Assembly (NCBI GenBank): GCA_003165235.1
Contig: PLSV01000384.1
Location: forward strand, 2,481 to 60,407
Reading direction: 5' to 3'
DNA length: 57,927 nt
Origin: Syntrophobacteraceae bacterium
GTDB taxonomy: Bacteria > Desulfobacterota > Syntrophobacteria > Syntrophobacterales > Syntrophobacteraceae
Part shown: one piece after another, positions 1 to 9,923 of the stretch
Numbering within the stretch: position 1 is the stretch's first letter
Layout: each line of letters begins with the position of its first letter
Program-made: the position numbers and the translations under genes
Notes under the pieces: model-generated
Told to the model about the DNA's origin: nothing
The model's input: only the letters and a program-made list of their open reading frames with translations
The model's database searches: none

Positions 1-163
1 AGAGGCGGGGCATAGTCCGGTCAAGGAGAGAACGCAAATATCCCCTAATTTGGTCCCTGGCAGGCATTAGGGAAAGTTTTCCAACTTTCATCCCCTCTGC
101 GTCCTCTGCGTCTCCTCGGTCAAAAGACGAACGCGGGGACGCGGGGATCTTTAAGGTCAAAAA

Positions 164-1599
<1,436 letters not shown>

Positions 1600-2676
1600 T
1601 CACAGAATCAGCATTGCATCTCCGTAGCTGAAGAAACGGTAGCGCTCTCGGACCGCCTCACGATAGGCGGACAATATCGGCGATCTGCCGGCGAAAGCCG
1701 ACACCAGCAGTATCAGGCTGGATTTTGGTAGATGAAAGTTGGTCACCATGCAATCGACAACCGCAAATCGGCAGCCCGGATAGATGTAGTGATCGCACAT
1801 ACCCCGGAAGGGAGCTATTTCCCCCTCCTTTGCGAAAAGCCACTCCAGGGTGCGAACGACAGTAGTCCCGACTGCGACCACCCTCCTCCGTTCGTGCTTT
1901 GCCCTGTTTACCGCGTCTGCGGTCTCTTTGGCAATCTCGATAAATTCCGGGTGCATCCGGTGTTGGCGAATGTCCACGCATCTTATGGGCGCAAAAGTGC
2001 CGTAGCCGACGTGAAGGGTCAGCGCAACGATTTCTATTCCCGAGGCCATAAGGCCGTTCAAAAGCGATTTAGTGAAATGCAGACCGGCAGTGGGCGCAGC
2101 CACCGCACCCGGGTGTCTCGCATATTCTGTTTGATAGCAGATACGATCGTCGGGAGCGGCTTTGCCAGATGTGCGTCCGATATAGGGCGGCAACGGCGTC
2201 CGGCCGATTCGGTCAAGAATATCCACTATGCCTGAAGCCTCGGAAAACCGGATTTGAGCCCTCCCGTCTATCGGAGCGGCAATAACTTCCGCGCAAACAC
2301 CTTCCGAAAGCTCGATCACCTGCCCCGCACGGACGCCTTTTGACGCTTTTACCAGGCAGCAATAGCCCTCCATGGACCCGGATGCGGGCGGCTTGTATGG
2401 ATCGAGCACCAGAAGCTCGACCATGCCTCCGGTGTTTTTGCGGCCCGTCAGCCGGGCGGGAACGACACGCGTATCGTTTACGACCAGCAGGTCGCCCGGT
2501 CTTAAATGCTCCCCGATTCTATCGAAGCGGGAATGCACGACGACGCCGCTTGAGCGATCGAATACGAGCAGGCGTGAGTGTTCCCGCACGGGAGCGGGGC
2601 GCTGGGCTATGAGTTCAGGCGGCAGGTCGTAGTCATAGTCTTCGAGCCTGAATGAGATCTCGTGGTTAACCGCCAT
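1600..2676 (-). CDS. queA: S-adenosylmethionine:tRNA ribosyltransferase-isomerase
   Basis: Transfers and isomerises the ribosyl group of SAM onto preQ1-modified tRNA to give epoxyqueuosine; cytoplasmic. The 358-residue product has the whole-family signature: YDLPPELIAQRPAPVRE near the N-terminus, GDLLVVNDTRVVPARL, PTAGLHFT in the middle, TLHVGYGTFAPI, and near the end VTNFHLPKSSLILLVSAF. The start overlaps the end of the upstream DUF2065 gene by 11 bp, which suggests translational coupling. tgt follows on the same strand. Nothing looks truncated. Confidence 0.97.
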   Translation of the reverse strand: MAVNHEISFRLEDYDYDLPPELIAQRPAPVREHSRLLVFDRSSGVVVHSRFDRIGEHLRPGDLLVVNDTRVVPARLTGRKNTGGMVELLVLDPYKPPASGSMEGYCCLVKASKGVRAGQVIELSEGVCAEVIAAPIDGRAQIRFSEASGIVDILDRIGRTPLPPYIGRTSGKAAPDDRICYQTEYARHPGAVAAPTAGLHFTKSLLNGLMASGIEIVALTLHVGYGTFAPIRCVDIRQHRMHPEFIEIAKETADAVNRAKHERRRVVAVGTTVVRTLEWLFAKEGEIAPFRGMCDHYIYPGCRFAVVDCMVTNFHLPKSSLILLVSAFAGRSPILSAYREAVRERYRFFSYGDAMLIL

Positions 2677-2866
2677 GCCTGCGGCCCAGGTAAACGAGGA
2701 GCAGACCCGTGACCATCAAAGCTCCGCCAAGAATTCTGAGGGAAAGGTTGGGAGCTGAAAGGAGCCAGTTCAGCCATTTTTTGACCTGTTTGGGAGTCGC
2801 CAGGTAGGGGAGGCCTTCCACGAAGCAGATGAGGCCTAATACAGTAAGAAGGTATGCATGCATCAT
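2666..2866 (-). CDS. DUF2065 small inner-membrane protein
   Basis: About 66 residues with two hydrophobic segments (LLTVLGLICFVEGLPYLA, then LRILGGALMVTGLLLVYLG) ending in a basic RRHGG tail. The pattern of first helix, EGLPY, PxQxK and LRxLGG matches the DUF2065 family of tiny membrane proteins of unknown function, often found near housekeeping genes. The open frame reaches back to 2893, but an ATG at 2866 has GAGGG just upstream and gives the family's usual length. Its 3' end overlaps queA. Confidence 0.8.
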   Translation of the reverse strand: MMHAYLLTVLGLICFVEGLPYLATPKQVKKWLNWLLSAPNLSLRILGGALMVTGLLLVYLGRRHGG

Positions 2867-3068
2867 TGACCCTCGCAAGGTTTTTCTTTTCATCGCAACC
2901 CGAATCGCATAACATGCCCCGGGTCAGATTCCAAAGTCGGGATTGCGCCAAGTATAACGCATAGAACCAGCATGGTAAGCAGGAATTGCCCCTGAGAATT
3001 GAAATTCTTCCGCCCTTCTCTCTGCGGTCCCCGCCCATGCGGGGCTTCCAAACTCATGAGGAGATCCG

Positions 3069-3584
3069 ATGAATGTCTTCATTTTTTCCAAAAAGGGGGA
3101 CCAGGGGACAACCAGTCTTCTGACCGGGGAGCGCATCTCCAAAGCGAGTCTGAGGCCCGACGCATATGGAACACTGGACGAGGCCAGTTCCGCCCTCGGA
3201 CTCGCCAAGACCTTTACCCTCAACGAGACCATCCTGGAAATGATACAGGCAGTGCAGGAGGACCTGTTAATCCTGGGCGCCCGGCTCTCCGATACTGCGC
3301 CGGACTCAGAATACTGCATTGGAACCGAACGAATCCAAAGGCTCGAGGACTGGATAGTCAAAATTCAGGAGGAAGTCCCGATCCCGCGCCAGTTCATCTA
3401 TCCTGGAGTTAATTCCGTGAGCGCTTCGGTCGATCTTGCCCGCTCCATTATTCGAAGGGCCGAGCGCCGGGCGACCGCCCTCAAGGAGGCCGGGGAGATC
3501 GACAGTCCCGAGGTCCATTCATATTTGAACCGCCTGGCCGATTTTCTCTTCATCCTGGCCAGATACGCGGAAAAAAGGGGATAG
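3069..3584 (+). CDS. PduO-type ATP:cob(I)alamin adenosyltransferase
   Basis: Transfers the adenosyl group of ATP to cob(I)alamin, making coenzyme B12; cytoplasmic. The 171-residue protein carries the PduO/MMAB ATP-binding signature at the N-terminus (KKGDQGTTSLLTGERISK, then AYGTLDEASSALG) and the C-terminal RSIIRRAERRATAL and LNRLADFLFILARY segments. GAGGAG lies 6 bases before the ATG. It stands alone, divergent from the DUF2065-queA unit. Adenosylcobalamin supply would suit mutases in an anaerobe. No cobalamin riboswitch was recognised upstream. Confidence 0.93.
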   Translation: MNVFIFSKKGDQGTTSLLTGERISKASLRPDAYGTLDEASSALGLAKTFTLNETILEMIQAVQEDLLILGARLSDTAPDSEYCIGTERIQRLEDWIVKIQEEVPIPRQFIYPGVNSVSASVDLARSIIRRAERRATALKEAGEIDSPEVHSYLNRLADFLFILARYAEKRG

Positions 3585-3777
3585 CGGTCAAATTCAGGGC
3601 GGTGGGACGCGCGAGGGCGCAAGGACTGCGAGCGGCGCTTCAGTTTGAATGATTCACCATCTTGTAAACAAAAACAATCGCCCGCGCATCTAATTAATTG
3701 GAGCAAGAATGCTTTTGAATGCTTATATTTACGATGGGCGATGCGTTGAGGGGCGGCTCGTCCAAAAGGAGCACTAA

Positions 3778-4983
3778 ATGAAAAGAGTGCTGGTGATATT
3801 GGTTGCCGCAGGTCTGGTTCTGGCACCGTATGTTGCCTCAGTGGGCTCACCAAGCTCAACATCGCTGCGCCCCCCAGTCGAACAACCTCTGGTCAGTGAA
3901 GGCGAGTTTGCAGTAGAACTGGCCAATTCCCTCAATTTAACCTCATCGCACGATGAAGCCGCAGCAGAAAACTCTCTGGCCGCGATCAACATTGCTCCTC
4001 GCAACGGATGGATTTCCGACTATCCTGTGACGCCCGACATCATTGCCGAGGTCAGGGACAGCGCCGCAAGATCGGCTTCATCGGGGAGCCTGAGCATGCC
4101 GGAGGCTGATGTGACCCACACCGTGGACAGCGTCAGCATCGCAATGAACCTTCCGGTCAAAGTCGCCGGAGGAAAATACACCGATGAATCAGCTTCGAGT
4201 TCAAGCTCCGAATACCAGTCAAGTTCCGAATACCAGTCAAGCCCCGCCCCTCCTCCGCCGGAGGTTTCCGAATATATGGAGTCCCCCGCTATTGACCAAT
4301 ACTATGACGAGTACGGACCTCCCATAGTGAGCTATTATCCGCCTCCCTGGGACTACGGCTATCTCTATTCCTGGGTCCCCTGCCCATTTTGGTGGGGAGG
4401 GTTCGGCTTTGGCGGCTACTTCATACTGAACGATTTCGACAGGCACGGCCACCACCACCACAGGTTTACCAACCATGTAAGGAATGCGAACGGCACGGTA
4501 AGCAGGGTCAATGCGGTCACCCGTGCAACGGGAGCCCGGAATTCGTCAACCATGGCCGGGGCAGGCAGGTCCGCGCAGGGGTCTCGGCTCAGTTCCGCCA
4601 ACGCTCAGGCAGGCGCGAGAGCTATAATGAACCGGCAAACGGGAGCAGGAGCAGGAAACACGGCCGGTGCATCGACAACGTCGCGAAACCTTGCATCCTC
4701 CGGGTCCTCGCGTAATATGGGAAATACGTATGGAACCACGCGAAATCCGGTTGCAGCCACGCGAAATATGAACAGTTTCGCGTCAACCAGCGGGGTGAGA
4801 ACGATGAGGCAGGGCGCTGTATCGAGGTCACCGTCTTTCAGCGGGGGGACTTTCCGCAGCGCTCCTTCAGCACGTTCCTTTAGCGGGGGCGGCTTCAGCG
4901 GCGGCGGACACGGCGGAGGCTTCAGCGGAGGCTTCGGTGGCGGCGGACACGGCGGAGGCCATGGCGGGGGCGGACATCGTTAA
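3778..4983 (+). CDS. secreted low-complexity protein with Trp/Tyr motif and His/Gly-rich tail
   Basis: Unrecognised 401-residue protein. It starts with a typical signal peptide (MKRVLVILVAAGLVLAPYVAS) after AAGGAG. The mature part contains a Ser-rich stretch with two copies of SSEYQS (about 140-155), a PAPPPPE linker, then an aromatic block YYPPPWDYGYLYSWVPCPFW with GGFGFGGYF (about 185-220) and a His cluster (RHGHHHHR). A Ser/Thr/Asn/Arg-rich region follows. The last 50 residues are Gly with GGGHGGG repeats and terminal His, a likely metal-binding or surface-adhesive tail. Monocistronic by spacing. Function unknown; cell-envelope or extracellular location is inferred. Confidence 0.7.
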   Translation: MKRVLVILVAAGLVLAPYVASVGSPSSTSLRPPVEQPLVSEGEFAVELANSLNLTSSHDEAAAENSLAAINIAPRNGWISDYPVTPDIIAEVRDSAARSASSGSLSMPEADVTHTVDSVSIAMNLPVKVAGGKYTDESASSSSSEYQSSSEYQSSPAPPPPEVSEYMESPAIDQYYDEYGPPIVSYYPPPWDYGYLYSWVPCPFWWGGFGFGGYFILNDFDRHGHHHHRFTNHVRNANGTVSRVNAVTRATGARNSSTMAGAGRSAQGSRLSSANAQAGARAIMNRQTGAGAGNTAGASTTSRNLASSGSSRNMGNTYGTTRNPVAATRNMNSFASTSGVRTMRQGAVSRSPSFSGGTFRSAPSARSFSGGGFSGGGHGGGFSGGFGGGGHGGGHGGGGHR

Positions 4984-5018
4984 TAAACTATAACGTCGGG
5001 TATCGGGCCTCCGTTTTG

Positions 5019-5687
5019 CTACCGTTTCCAAGCCAGCTCTGCGGTGAAAAGACCGTAGAAACTCCTGTATTCTTTTATTGCGCGGGCGAAAAGCACTTTT
5101 GCCTTGTCAAGGTCCTGATAATTCAAAATTAGATTTACTCCCATCCTGAACGCCAGCTTTGCATCCAGGGTAGGTTTATCCTGGCAGAGAAGGCAAAGGT
5201 AGAACTGCCTTCTCTGGTGCATAGGAAGAACTTGAATGTGGCGGAGAACAAGGTTTTCAGAGTCCTTGTCGGCATTAAAATTCTCTTCCAGGACTAAAAG
5301 GTTATAGTTGTTGTGGTGCAGCTTTTTCAAGGCGAACGCAGGGCGCAAGGCATGGACGACCCAGAAGTCGAGTTCCTGGAGGGCCTGCGTAATCTTTTCG
5401 GCGCGTTTAACGTTGGTGTCGCAGAGCAAAGCGGTTTTTACCCCATCATCGACTACGTCTATTGCATTTGCGTAATCTAAGAGGGAGTCTACGCCAAATT
5501 CGGGTTCATGGCTTTCCGACAGATACGGCGCCCGATCGTCGAGTTCACTGGGAGTGACTTTTCCATTGATTTCCACGGGCGTTTTGCACCTTGGACAGAG
5601 GATTTTGAGATCCTTACCCTCGGGCGCCTTATCATCCGAAATGTTGAATCCAATCCGGCATCGTTTGCATTGAACTCTCACCGTCAA
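5019..5687 (-). CDS. zinc-ribbon plus pseudo-receiver-like domain protein
   Basis: A 222-residue protein. The N-terminus (about 1-40) has two CxxC knuckles, CKRC and CPRC, in the MJ0042/zinc_ribbon_5 style. After an acidic linker, residues about 80-200 read like a degenerate response-regulator fold: VKTALLCDTNVKRAEKI (strand and loop with an Asp), alternating hydrophobic segments such as YNLLVLEENF, and a final helix with GVNLILNYQDLDKAKVLF. The acidic pocket and the conserved Lys of true receivers are not clear, so phosphotransfer is doubtful. It lies convergent to the secreted protein gene. Function unknown, possibly regulatory. Confidence 0.6.
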   Translation of the reverse strand: MTVRVQCKRCRIGFNISDDKAPEGKDLKILCPRCKTPVEINGKVTPSELDDRAPYLSESHEPEFGVDSLLDYANAIDVVDDGVKTALLCDTNVKRAEKITQALQELDFWVVHALRPAFALKKLHHNNYNLLVLEENFNADKDSENLVLRHIQVLPMHQRRQFYLCLLCQDKPTLDAKLAFRMGVNLILNYQDLDKAKVLFARAIKEYRSFYGLFTAELAWKR

Positions 5688-5837
5688 TCTCCTATCTTCA
5701 AAACTGGAATCCAGGCATATATTCCCGGCTCAGCACTTTTAGGCTATATAAGTAAATCGGCAGAAAACGGAATCAGGCCATAAAATTATGCAAATTCCAG
5801 GCCTGCTGGACTAATTTCAGGTTGAAAGGGAAGCTCT

Positions 5838-6641
5838 ATGGATTTTCTGAAACCCGATGCGTTTTTCGATATGGCTTCATTCGTTCACCGTGACATATTT
5901 GCCGGCTGCAAGTATGTCTGGGACGCCCTGGGCAAGATTTCGGGCTATCTGGAGCAGCGCCTCGAGCCAAACATTGGCACCCTTAAGTGTTTGAGGCGCC
6001 CGCTGCCGAAGACGGTGGCAATATGGCGGGGCCAGATCCTTGAGGGAGGTTTCGAGATTATTGGCGGAAATGTCGCCAAAGGCCAATTCCGCGTGAGCAT
6101 CGGCAGCGAGGAAACGACTGAGGCGGCTGTGCTGTGGGAGGGGAGCGTGCTGTGGGACGAAGCGATTTTCATCGGGCCGGGGGTCGTCGTTGAACCCGGC
6201 GCTCTGGTGAAAGGCCCCTCTATAATAGGAGCGCACACGGAGGTGCGCCAGGGCGCCTATCTCAGGGGCCAATGTATAGTCGGCGCCGGATGCATAGTCG
6301 GCCACACCACCGAAATGAAGACAAGCATCCTGCTGGACGGCGCAAAGGCCGGGCACTTCGCCTACATCGGGGACAGCCTGGTGGGACAAGAGGCGAACCT
6401 CGGGGCCGGAACCAAGCTGGCCAACCTGAAGATAAGGGACGAGACCATCCGTGTGATGGCTCACGGCACACGGATTCTTACTAATATGCGCAAATTCGGG
6501 GCGGTTCTCGGAGACCACGTGGAGACAGGCTGCAACTCCGTCACCAATCCCGGGACTGTTCTGGGCAGAGGCTGCCAGGTTCTTCCTCTCACATCCGTGC
6601 GCGCCGGCTACTATGAACCCAATTCAGTCATCAGAGGATAG
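5838..6641 (+). CDS. left-handed beta-helix (hexapeptide repeat) nucleotidyltransferase/acyltransferase-like protein
   Basis: A 267-residue protein resembling the C-terminal half of GlmU-type sugar-nucleotide enzymes without the N-terminal nucleotidyltransferase domain. From about residue 110 it has hexapeptide turns (IFIGPGVVVEPGALVKGPSI, IIGAHTEVRQGAYLRG, CIVGAGCIVGHTTEMK) and ends VLGRGCQVLPLTSVRAG. The loop AKAGHFAYIGDS resembles the acetyltransferase active-site region of GlmU-like proteins. An SD (AAGGGA) precedes the ATG. The downstream methyltransferase gene overlaps its last 29 bp, so the two are probably translationally coupled. The acceptor is unknown. Confidence 0.78.
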   Translation: MDFLKPDAFFDMASFVHRDIFAGCKYVWDALGKISGYLEQRLEPNIGTLKCLRRPLPKTVAIWRGQILEGGFEIIGGNVAKGQFRVSIGSEETTEAAVLWEGSVLWDEAIFIGPGVVVEPGALVKGPSIIGAHTEVRQGAYLRGQCIVGAGCIVGHTTEMKTSILLDGAKAGHFAYIGDSLVGQEANLGAGTKLANLKIRDETIRVMAHGTRILTNMRKFGAVLGDHVETGCNSVTNPGTVLGRGCQVLPLTSVRAGYYEPNSVIRG

Positions 6642-7170
6642 CCGCGAGGCTAAAAGAGCGGCCGGGATTATCGCATATTTCCGGAGGCTCCACGGCCGGG
6701 ACGGAGATTATGGCGAGGCCCTGCCCTATCGTTTAACCGCCTCCGGCGCATGGGCCGCTTCGAGGCCCGAGCACCTGTTCAATTTCTTCAAAAGAGTAGA
6801 CCTGTCCCGGTTTCGCCTCTTTATAGACCTCGGGAGCGGGGACGGCGTCGCCTCCTGCACCGCAGGCCTGTTCACCAGGTCTGTCGGAATAGAGTCCGAT
6901 CCTTTTCTGGCTTCGCGCGCCGCTCGAGCCGCACGCGATCTAAACCTGCTGAGCCGCGTCGGGTTCATCCGCGCTGATTTCCTGACTCAGCGCATTCAAG
7001 CGGCCGATTGTCTCTACATCTATCCCGACAAGCCCATCGACGCACTGGAGAAGACCCTCGAGGGCTGGGACGGGACCCTATTTATCTACGGCCCTCATTT
7101 TCCGCCCAAGCGGCTTTCACTCATGGAAAAGTTGAGGCGCGGGAGGGAGACGCTGTCGGTTTATACTTAG
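6613..7170 (+). CDS. SAM-dependent methyltransferase-like protein
   Basis: A 185-residue protein with a class I methyltransferase core: motif I FIDLGSGDGVAS (about residues 70-82), an acidic strand end GIESDP, then RVGFIRADFL and ADCLYIYPDKP. No substrate-specific motif is recognised. The start overlaps the hexapeptide gene. The TAG stop at 7168-7170 is exactly the first three bases of a MITE-like repeat, so the native C-terminus may have been replaced when the repeat inserted. The protein ends shortly after the core, consistent with slight truncation. Confidence 0.72.
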   Translation: MNPIQSSEDSREAKRAAGIIAYFRRLHGRDGDYGEALPYRLTASGAWAASRPEHLFNFFKRVDLSRFRLFIDLGSGDGVASCTAGLFTRSVGIESDPFLASRAARAARDLNLLSRVGFIRADFLTQRIQAADCLYIYPDKPIDALEKTLEGWDGTLFIYGPHFPPKRLSLMEKLRRGRETLSVYT

Positions 7171-7343
7171 TTTCCGTCCGGAAAGGGTCCTTTTCCGCCC
7201 TGGCGGTGTCAATCTTTGGGGTTTCTTGTGCGGCGTACTCCAGTACGCCTCCGCGCAACCTCTTGATTTCCTTGCCAGGACGAAAATTCCCTCCTTTCCG
7301 AATCGGAAACTCTAGCTTATCCAGAGTTTCCGGGTGGAGACTA
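7168..7343 (+). repeat. MITE-like repeat, copy 1
   Basis: A 176-bp sequence nearly identical to 9699-9878. The ends are imperfect inverted repeats (TAGTTTCCGTCCGGAAA at the left, the complement of TTTCCGGGTGGAGACTA at the right). Inside is a palindrome around GCGGCGTACT and AGTACGCC. There is no coding capacity. The left end supplies the stop codon of the methyltransferase gene. Confidence 0.8.
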
Positions 7344-7348
7344 CTTAA

Positions 7349-8362
7349 TCAGAACAAATCTGCGAGATTTCGCCGCCGCCTGTCTTTCCAGCACCCCCGG
7401 TGATATGCGTAACTTGCGAGAATGGGTACGGCAATTGTGCCTTCACAAAAGACCATCTGTTGATTTGCGGAGTCGACCTTACCCCAGGACCTCGCTTCCT
7501 TCAGAGTGGAACTGGAGCATGCCCCGTCTCTTGAATCGGCTACAGTGATCTGAACGGCGTACTTGTGCATCGGAACATCCTTTCCCAGCACTTCCGCGCA
7601 GATAACGACGTCCTGTATGAAATTCTTAGGCACGCCGCCGCCTATGATCAAAAGACCGGTGTCGGCCGCATTGATCTTGATTTCGGTCAACTCCCTGAAA
7701 TCTTTGACGCTGTCAATCGACACATGACTCGTTGGCCTTTCCTTCTGGTGTTTCACCAAGCCAAAGCCGGCGCTGGAGTCGGAAAAGGCCGGGCAGAAGA
7801 TCGGCACTTTATTTTCGTAGGCGCACTGAACCAGCGAATTTTTCTTTTTTGCATTCGAAACCAGATGCCTACCCATTTCATTAATGAATTCGCGCGATGA
7901 ATAAGCGCCCGGAGCAAGCCGGTCTGCAATCTCTTTTACCGCGCTGTCACACTCCTGGAGCTGCATTTCATCTATATACGTATCGTATATACGATCGACA
8001 TATGCATCCCTTAGAAGAGCATCATCTATTTCCGTGCCGCCCTTGTAATGCCTGAAGCCGATGGCCTCGAAAAAATCCATATCTACGATGCTCGCCCCTG
8101 TGGCCACAACGACATCGATCATGTTAAAACGAATCATGTCGCTATAAACGGCCATGCACCCTCCGGCGCTGGTGCTTCCTGCGAGGGACAAGACAACCGT
8201 GCATGACTCTTCACTTATCATACGGTCAAAAATAATGGAGGCGGCGGCAAGCTCTCTGGCGCTAAAGGACATCCTGCTCATGGATTCGACCAGTCCGACA
8301 GCGTTAAAATCAGTTATATCGATATGTTCTATTGGTTCAGTCAAAAGATCTTTTCTTATCAT
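7349..8362 (-). CDS. deoxyhypusine synthase-like / homospermidine synthase-like enzyme
   Basis: A 337-residue NAD-dependent aminobutyl-transfer family member. Family marks are LSLAGSTSAGGCMAVYSDMI near residue 60, DVVVATGASIVDMDF, LLIIGGGVPKNFIQD near residue 240, and EARSWGKV near residue 290. The Lys of that last motif aligns with the catalytic Lys of deoxyhypusine synthase (EAxSWGK). Bacteria lack eIF5A, so members of this family are expected to act on free polyamines such as putrescine; this is inference from the family. The gene is flanked by DUF1848 upstream and the MITE copy downstream. A GGAG lies about 13 bases before the ATG, which is rather far. Confidence 0.85.
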   Translation of the reverse strand: MIRKDLLTEPIEHIDITDFNAVGLVESMSRMSFSARELAAASIIFDRMISEESCTVVLSLAGSTSAGGCMAVYSDMIRFNMIDVVVATGASIVDMDFFEAIGFRHYKGGTEIDDALLRDAYVDRIYDTYIDEMQLQECDSAVKEIADRLAPGAYSSREFINEMGRHLVSNAKKKNSLVQCAYENKVPIFCPAFSDSSAGFGLVKHQKERPTSHVSIDSVKDFRELTEIKINAADTGLLIIGGGVPKNFIQDVVICAEVLGKDVPMHKYAVQITVADSRDGACSSSTLKEARSWGKVDSANQQMVFCEGTIAVPILASYAYHRGCWKDRRRRNLADLF

Positions 8363-8695
8363 CGGATGTAAAACGCTCCTTTTATTCAGGCTTTTAATCA
8401 GCTCTCTTCAGCTTTTTGAAATGCGGCCCTGATTCCATCGAGGCCTTGCATGCAGGGGGTTTTCTCAACAGGCCGGCACATTACAATATATCATGATCCA
8501 AATCCACCTTTTCTGCTCGACGGTCTTTCATTGGTTTTAGCCTCTTTCATCTGATCCTCATATGAAATAGAATTATACAGTACCCTACCGAAAAAAACTA
8601 ACCACTCTGCGTCGTACGAGCGCGTAGCGGACAGGCCGACCCCGCGACAAGGCTATCTGGCGCGTTGGGCGTTCGCGGGAGGCCTGTTAATCCTG
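8363..8695. other. intergenic region, no gene seen
   Basis: 333 bp between two minus-strand genes. It should hold the promoter of the deoxyhypusine-synthase-like gene. No supported ORF, RNA or clear terminator was recognised. Confidence 0.45.
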
Positions 8696-9598
8696 TCAAA
8701 GTTTTTGGTCTTTCTCCCCGCCCAGCAGGCTTGGAGACCGCGGATCATGGCGGGCGCAGGCAGCTTTCGCGCGCTCAAGGCTCGATGTCGCATAGCAGTA
8801 GCTGCACCCGAAAAGACATGTGTCGTACATTCCTATATCCCTGCTGGCGGCGCACCCGCATTCTTTTCTCTGGCGCGGGTCTTTGGGAGCGCTTATCTCG
8901 ATTGCGAACAACTTCGAAATCAAATCCGCATCTATGCACTTTGACGGATTTATGCCAAAGGCGGACAAATCCTGCTCTGAGGCGCAGGAGAATATTTCTA
9001 TTCCGTTTTCGCGGGCGGACTCCGAAATTACGCTCAAAAGCCCCCTGACCGGCAGGCTGCCAAAATCGACAGGCTCGGTGCTGCCCTGCGCCGCAGCCTC
9101 CATCCGGGCGCGCGCTTTTCGATAGGGTTTGACGAAGCTGATCACGCACCGGCCGGTAGCCCCTTTCAGCTCTTGAGCCACCAGCCGGAAATTGCTTTCA
9201 TGAAACCCGGTCCCGCTGAGGCCGCTCAAAACTATGGGGTCGTAGCGCCAGATGACCCTTTGCGGCCCAACTCGAGCCGAAAGCTCCTGAAAAGTCCTTA
9301 TGGACTGGCTCAGCGGGGGCGACCCTGGGTCTATCCGGTCCGGGTAGCCGACCAGGGTGAAAAGAAAGTAGTATTGGCAGCCCATGTCGTCGAGTTCGTC
9401 CAGGTATCTCATCAGCGGGCGCGGGTTGCGGCTCCAGAATACAAAAGCATCAACTTCCGCTGCGGAAAGGCTGACCATCGAGACCTGATTCCGGTTGAAC
9501 GGATTGGGCACAAGACACCAACCCAGGCGCACCCGGTTCAAAAACCATTTTGCATAAAAGGCCGGGATGTCAGTCCGGCGGCTTGCGCTTACGATCAT
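8696..9598 (-). CDS. DUF1848 family protein
   Basis: A 300-residue protein beginning MIVSASRRTDIPAFYAKW, the hallmark of DUF1848. Other marks are FWSRNP near residue 55, a central YDPIVLS, and a C-terminal cysteine block (ECGCAAS, then DTCLFGCSYCYA). The Cys spacing resembles a radical-SAM or iron-sulfur binding site, and a metal centre is likely. The biochemical role is not established. An SD (AAGGAAA) precedes the ATG. It lies between the two MITE copies together with the deoxyhypusine-synthase-like gene. Confidence 0.88.
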   Translation of the reverse strand: MIVSASRRTDIPAFYAKWFLNRVRLGWCLVPNPFNRNQVSMVSLSAAEVDAFVFWSRNPRPLMRYLDELDDMGCQYYFLFTLVGYPDRIDPGSPPLSQSIRTFQELSARVGPQRVIWRYDPIVLSGLSGTGFHESNFRLVAQELKGATGRCVISFVKPYRKARARMEAAAQGSTEPVDFGSLPVRGLLSVISESARENGIEIFSCASEQDLSAFGINPSKCIDADLISKLFAIEISAPKDPRQRKECGCAASRDIGMYDTCLFGCSYCYATSSLERAKAACARHDPRSPSLLGGEKDQKL

Positions 9599-9698
9599 TT
9601 TCCTTATTTATCACATCCGGCTTTGTCACGATATTGACTTCGCTGCTGAAGACCTTAAATCCATTCTAAGAGTTGGGGCGGGCTGTGGAGATCATATT

Positions 9699-9878
9699 TA
9701 GTTTCCGTCAGGAAAGGGTTCTTTTCCGCCTTGGCGGTGTCAATCTTCGGGGTTTCTTGTGCGGCGTACTCATGTACGCCTCCGCGCAACCCCTAGATTT
9801 CCTTGCCAGGACGAAAAATCCCTCCTTTCCGAATCGGAAACTACTAGTCTCTTATCCGGAATTTCCGGATGGAAACTA
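9699..9878 (+). repeat. MITE-like repeat, copy 2
   Basis: A 180-bp copy in the same orientation as 7168-7343. The ends TAGTTTCCGTCAGGAAA and the complement of TTTCCGGATGGAAACTA match better here than in copy 1, with only two or three mismatches. The internal palindrome around the GTAC core is conserved. It lies just upstream of the trans-sulfuration gene and probably contributes to or displaces its promoter. Confidence 0.8.
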
Positions 9879-9923
9879 TCTAGGGACGTGTGGGGCCAAG
9901 GCCTGACGTCCAGGGAGATTCCA

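Noticed and set aside
2894-3068. Cobalamin riboswitch ahead of the adenosyltransferase
   Set aside because: Too short and no B12-box-like sequence was found.
9599-9923. SAM riboswitch ahead of the trans-sulfuration gene
   Set aside because: The region is filled by MITE copy 2; no S-box pattern seen.
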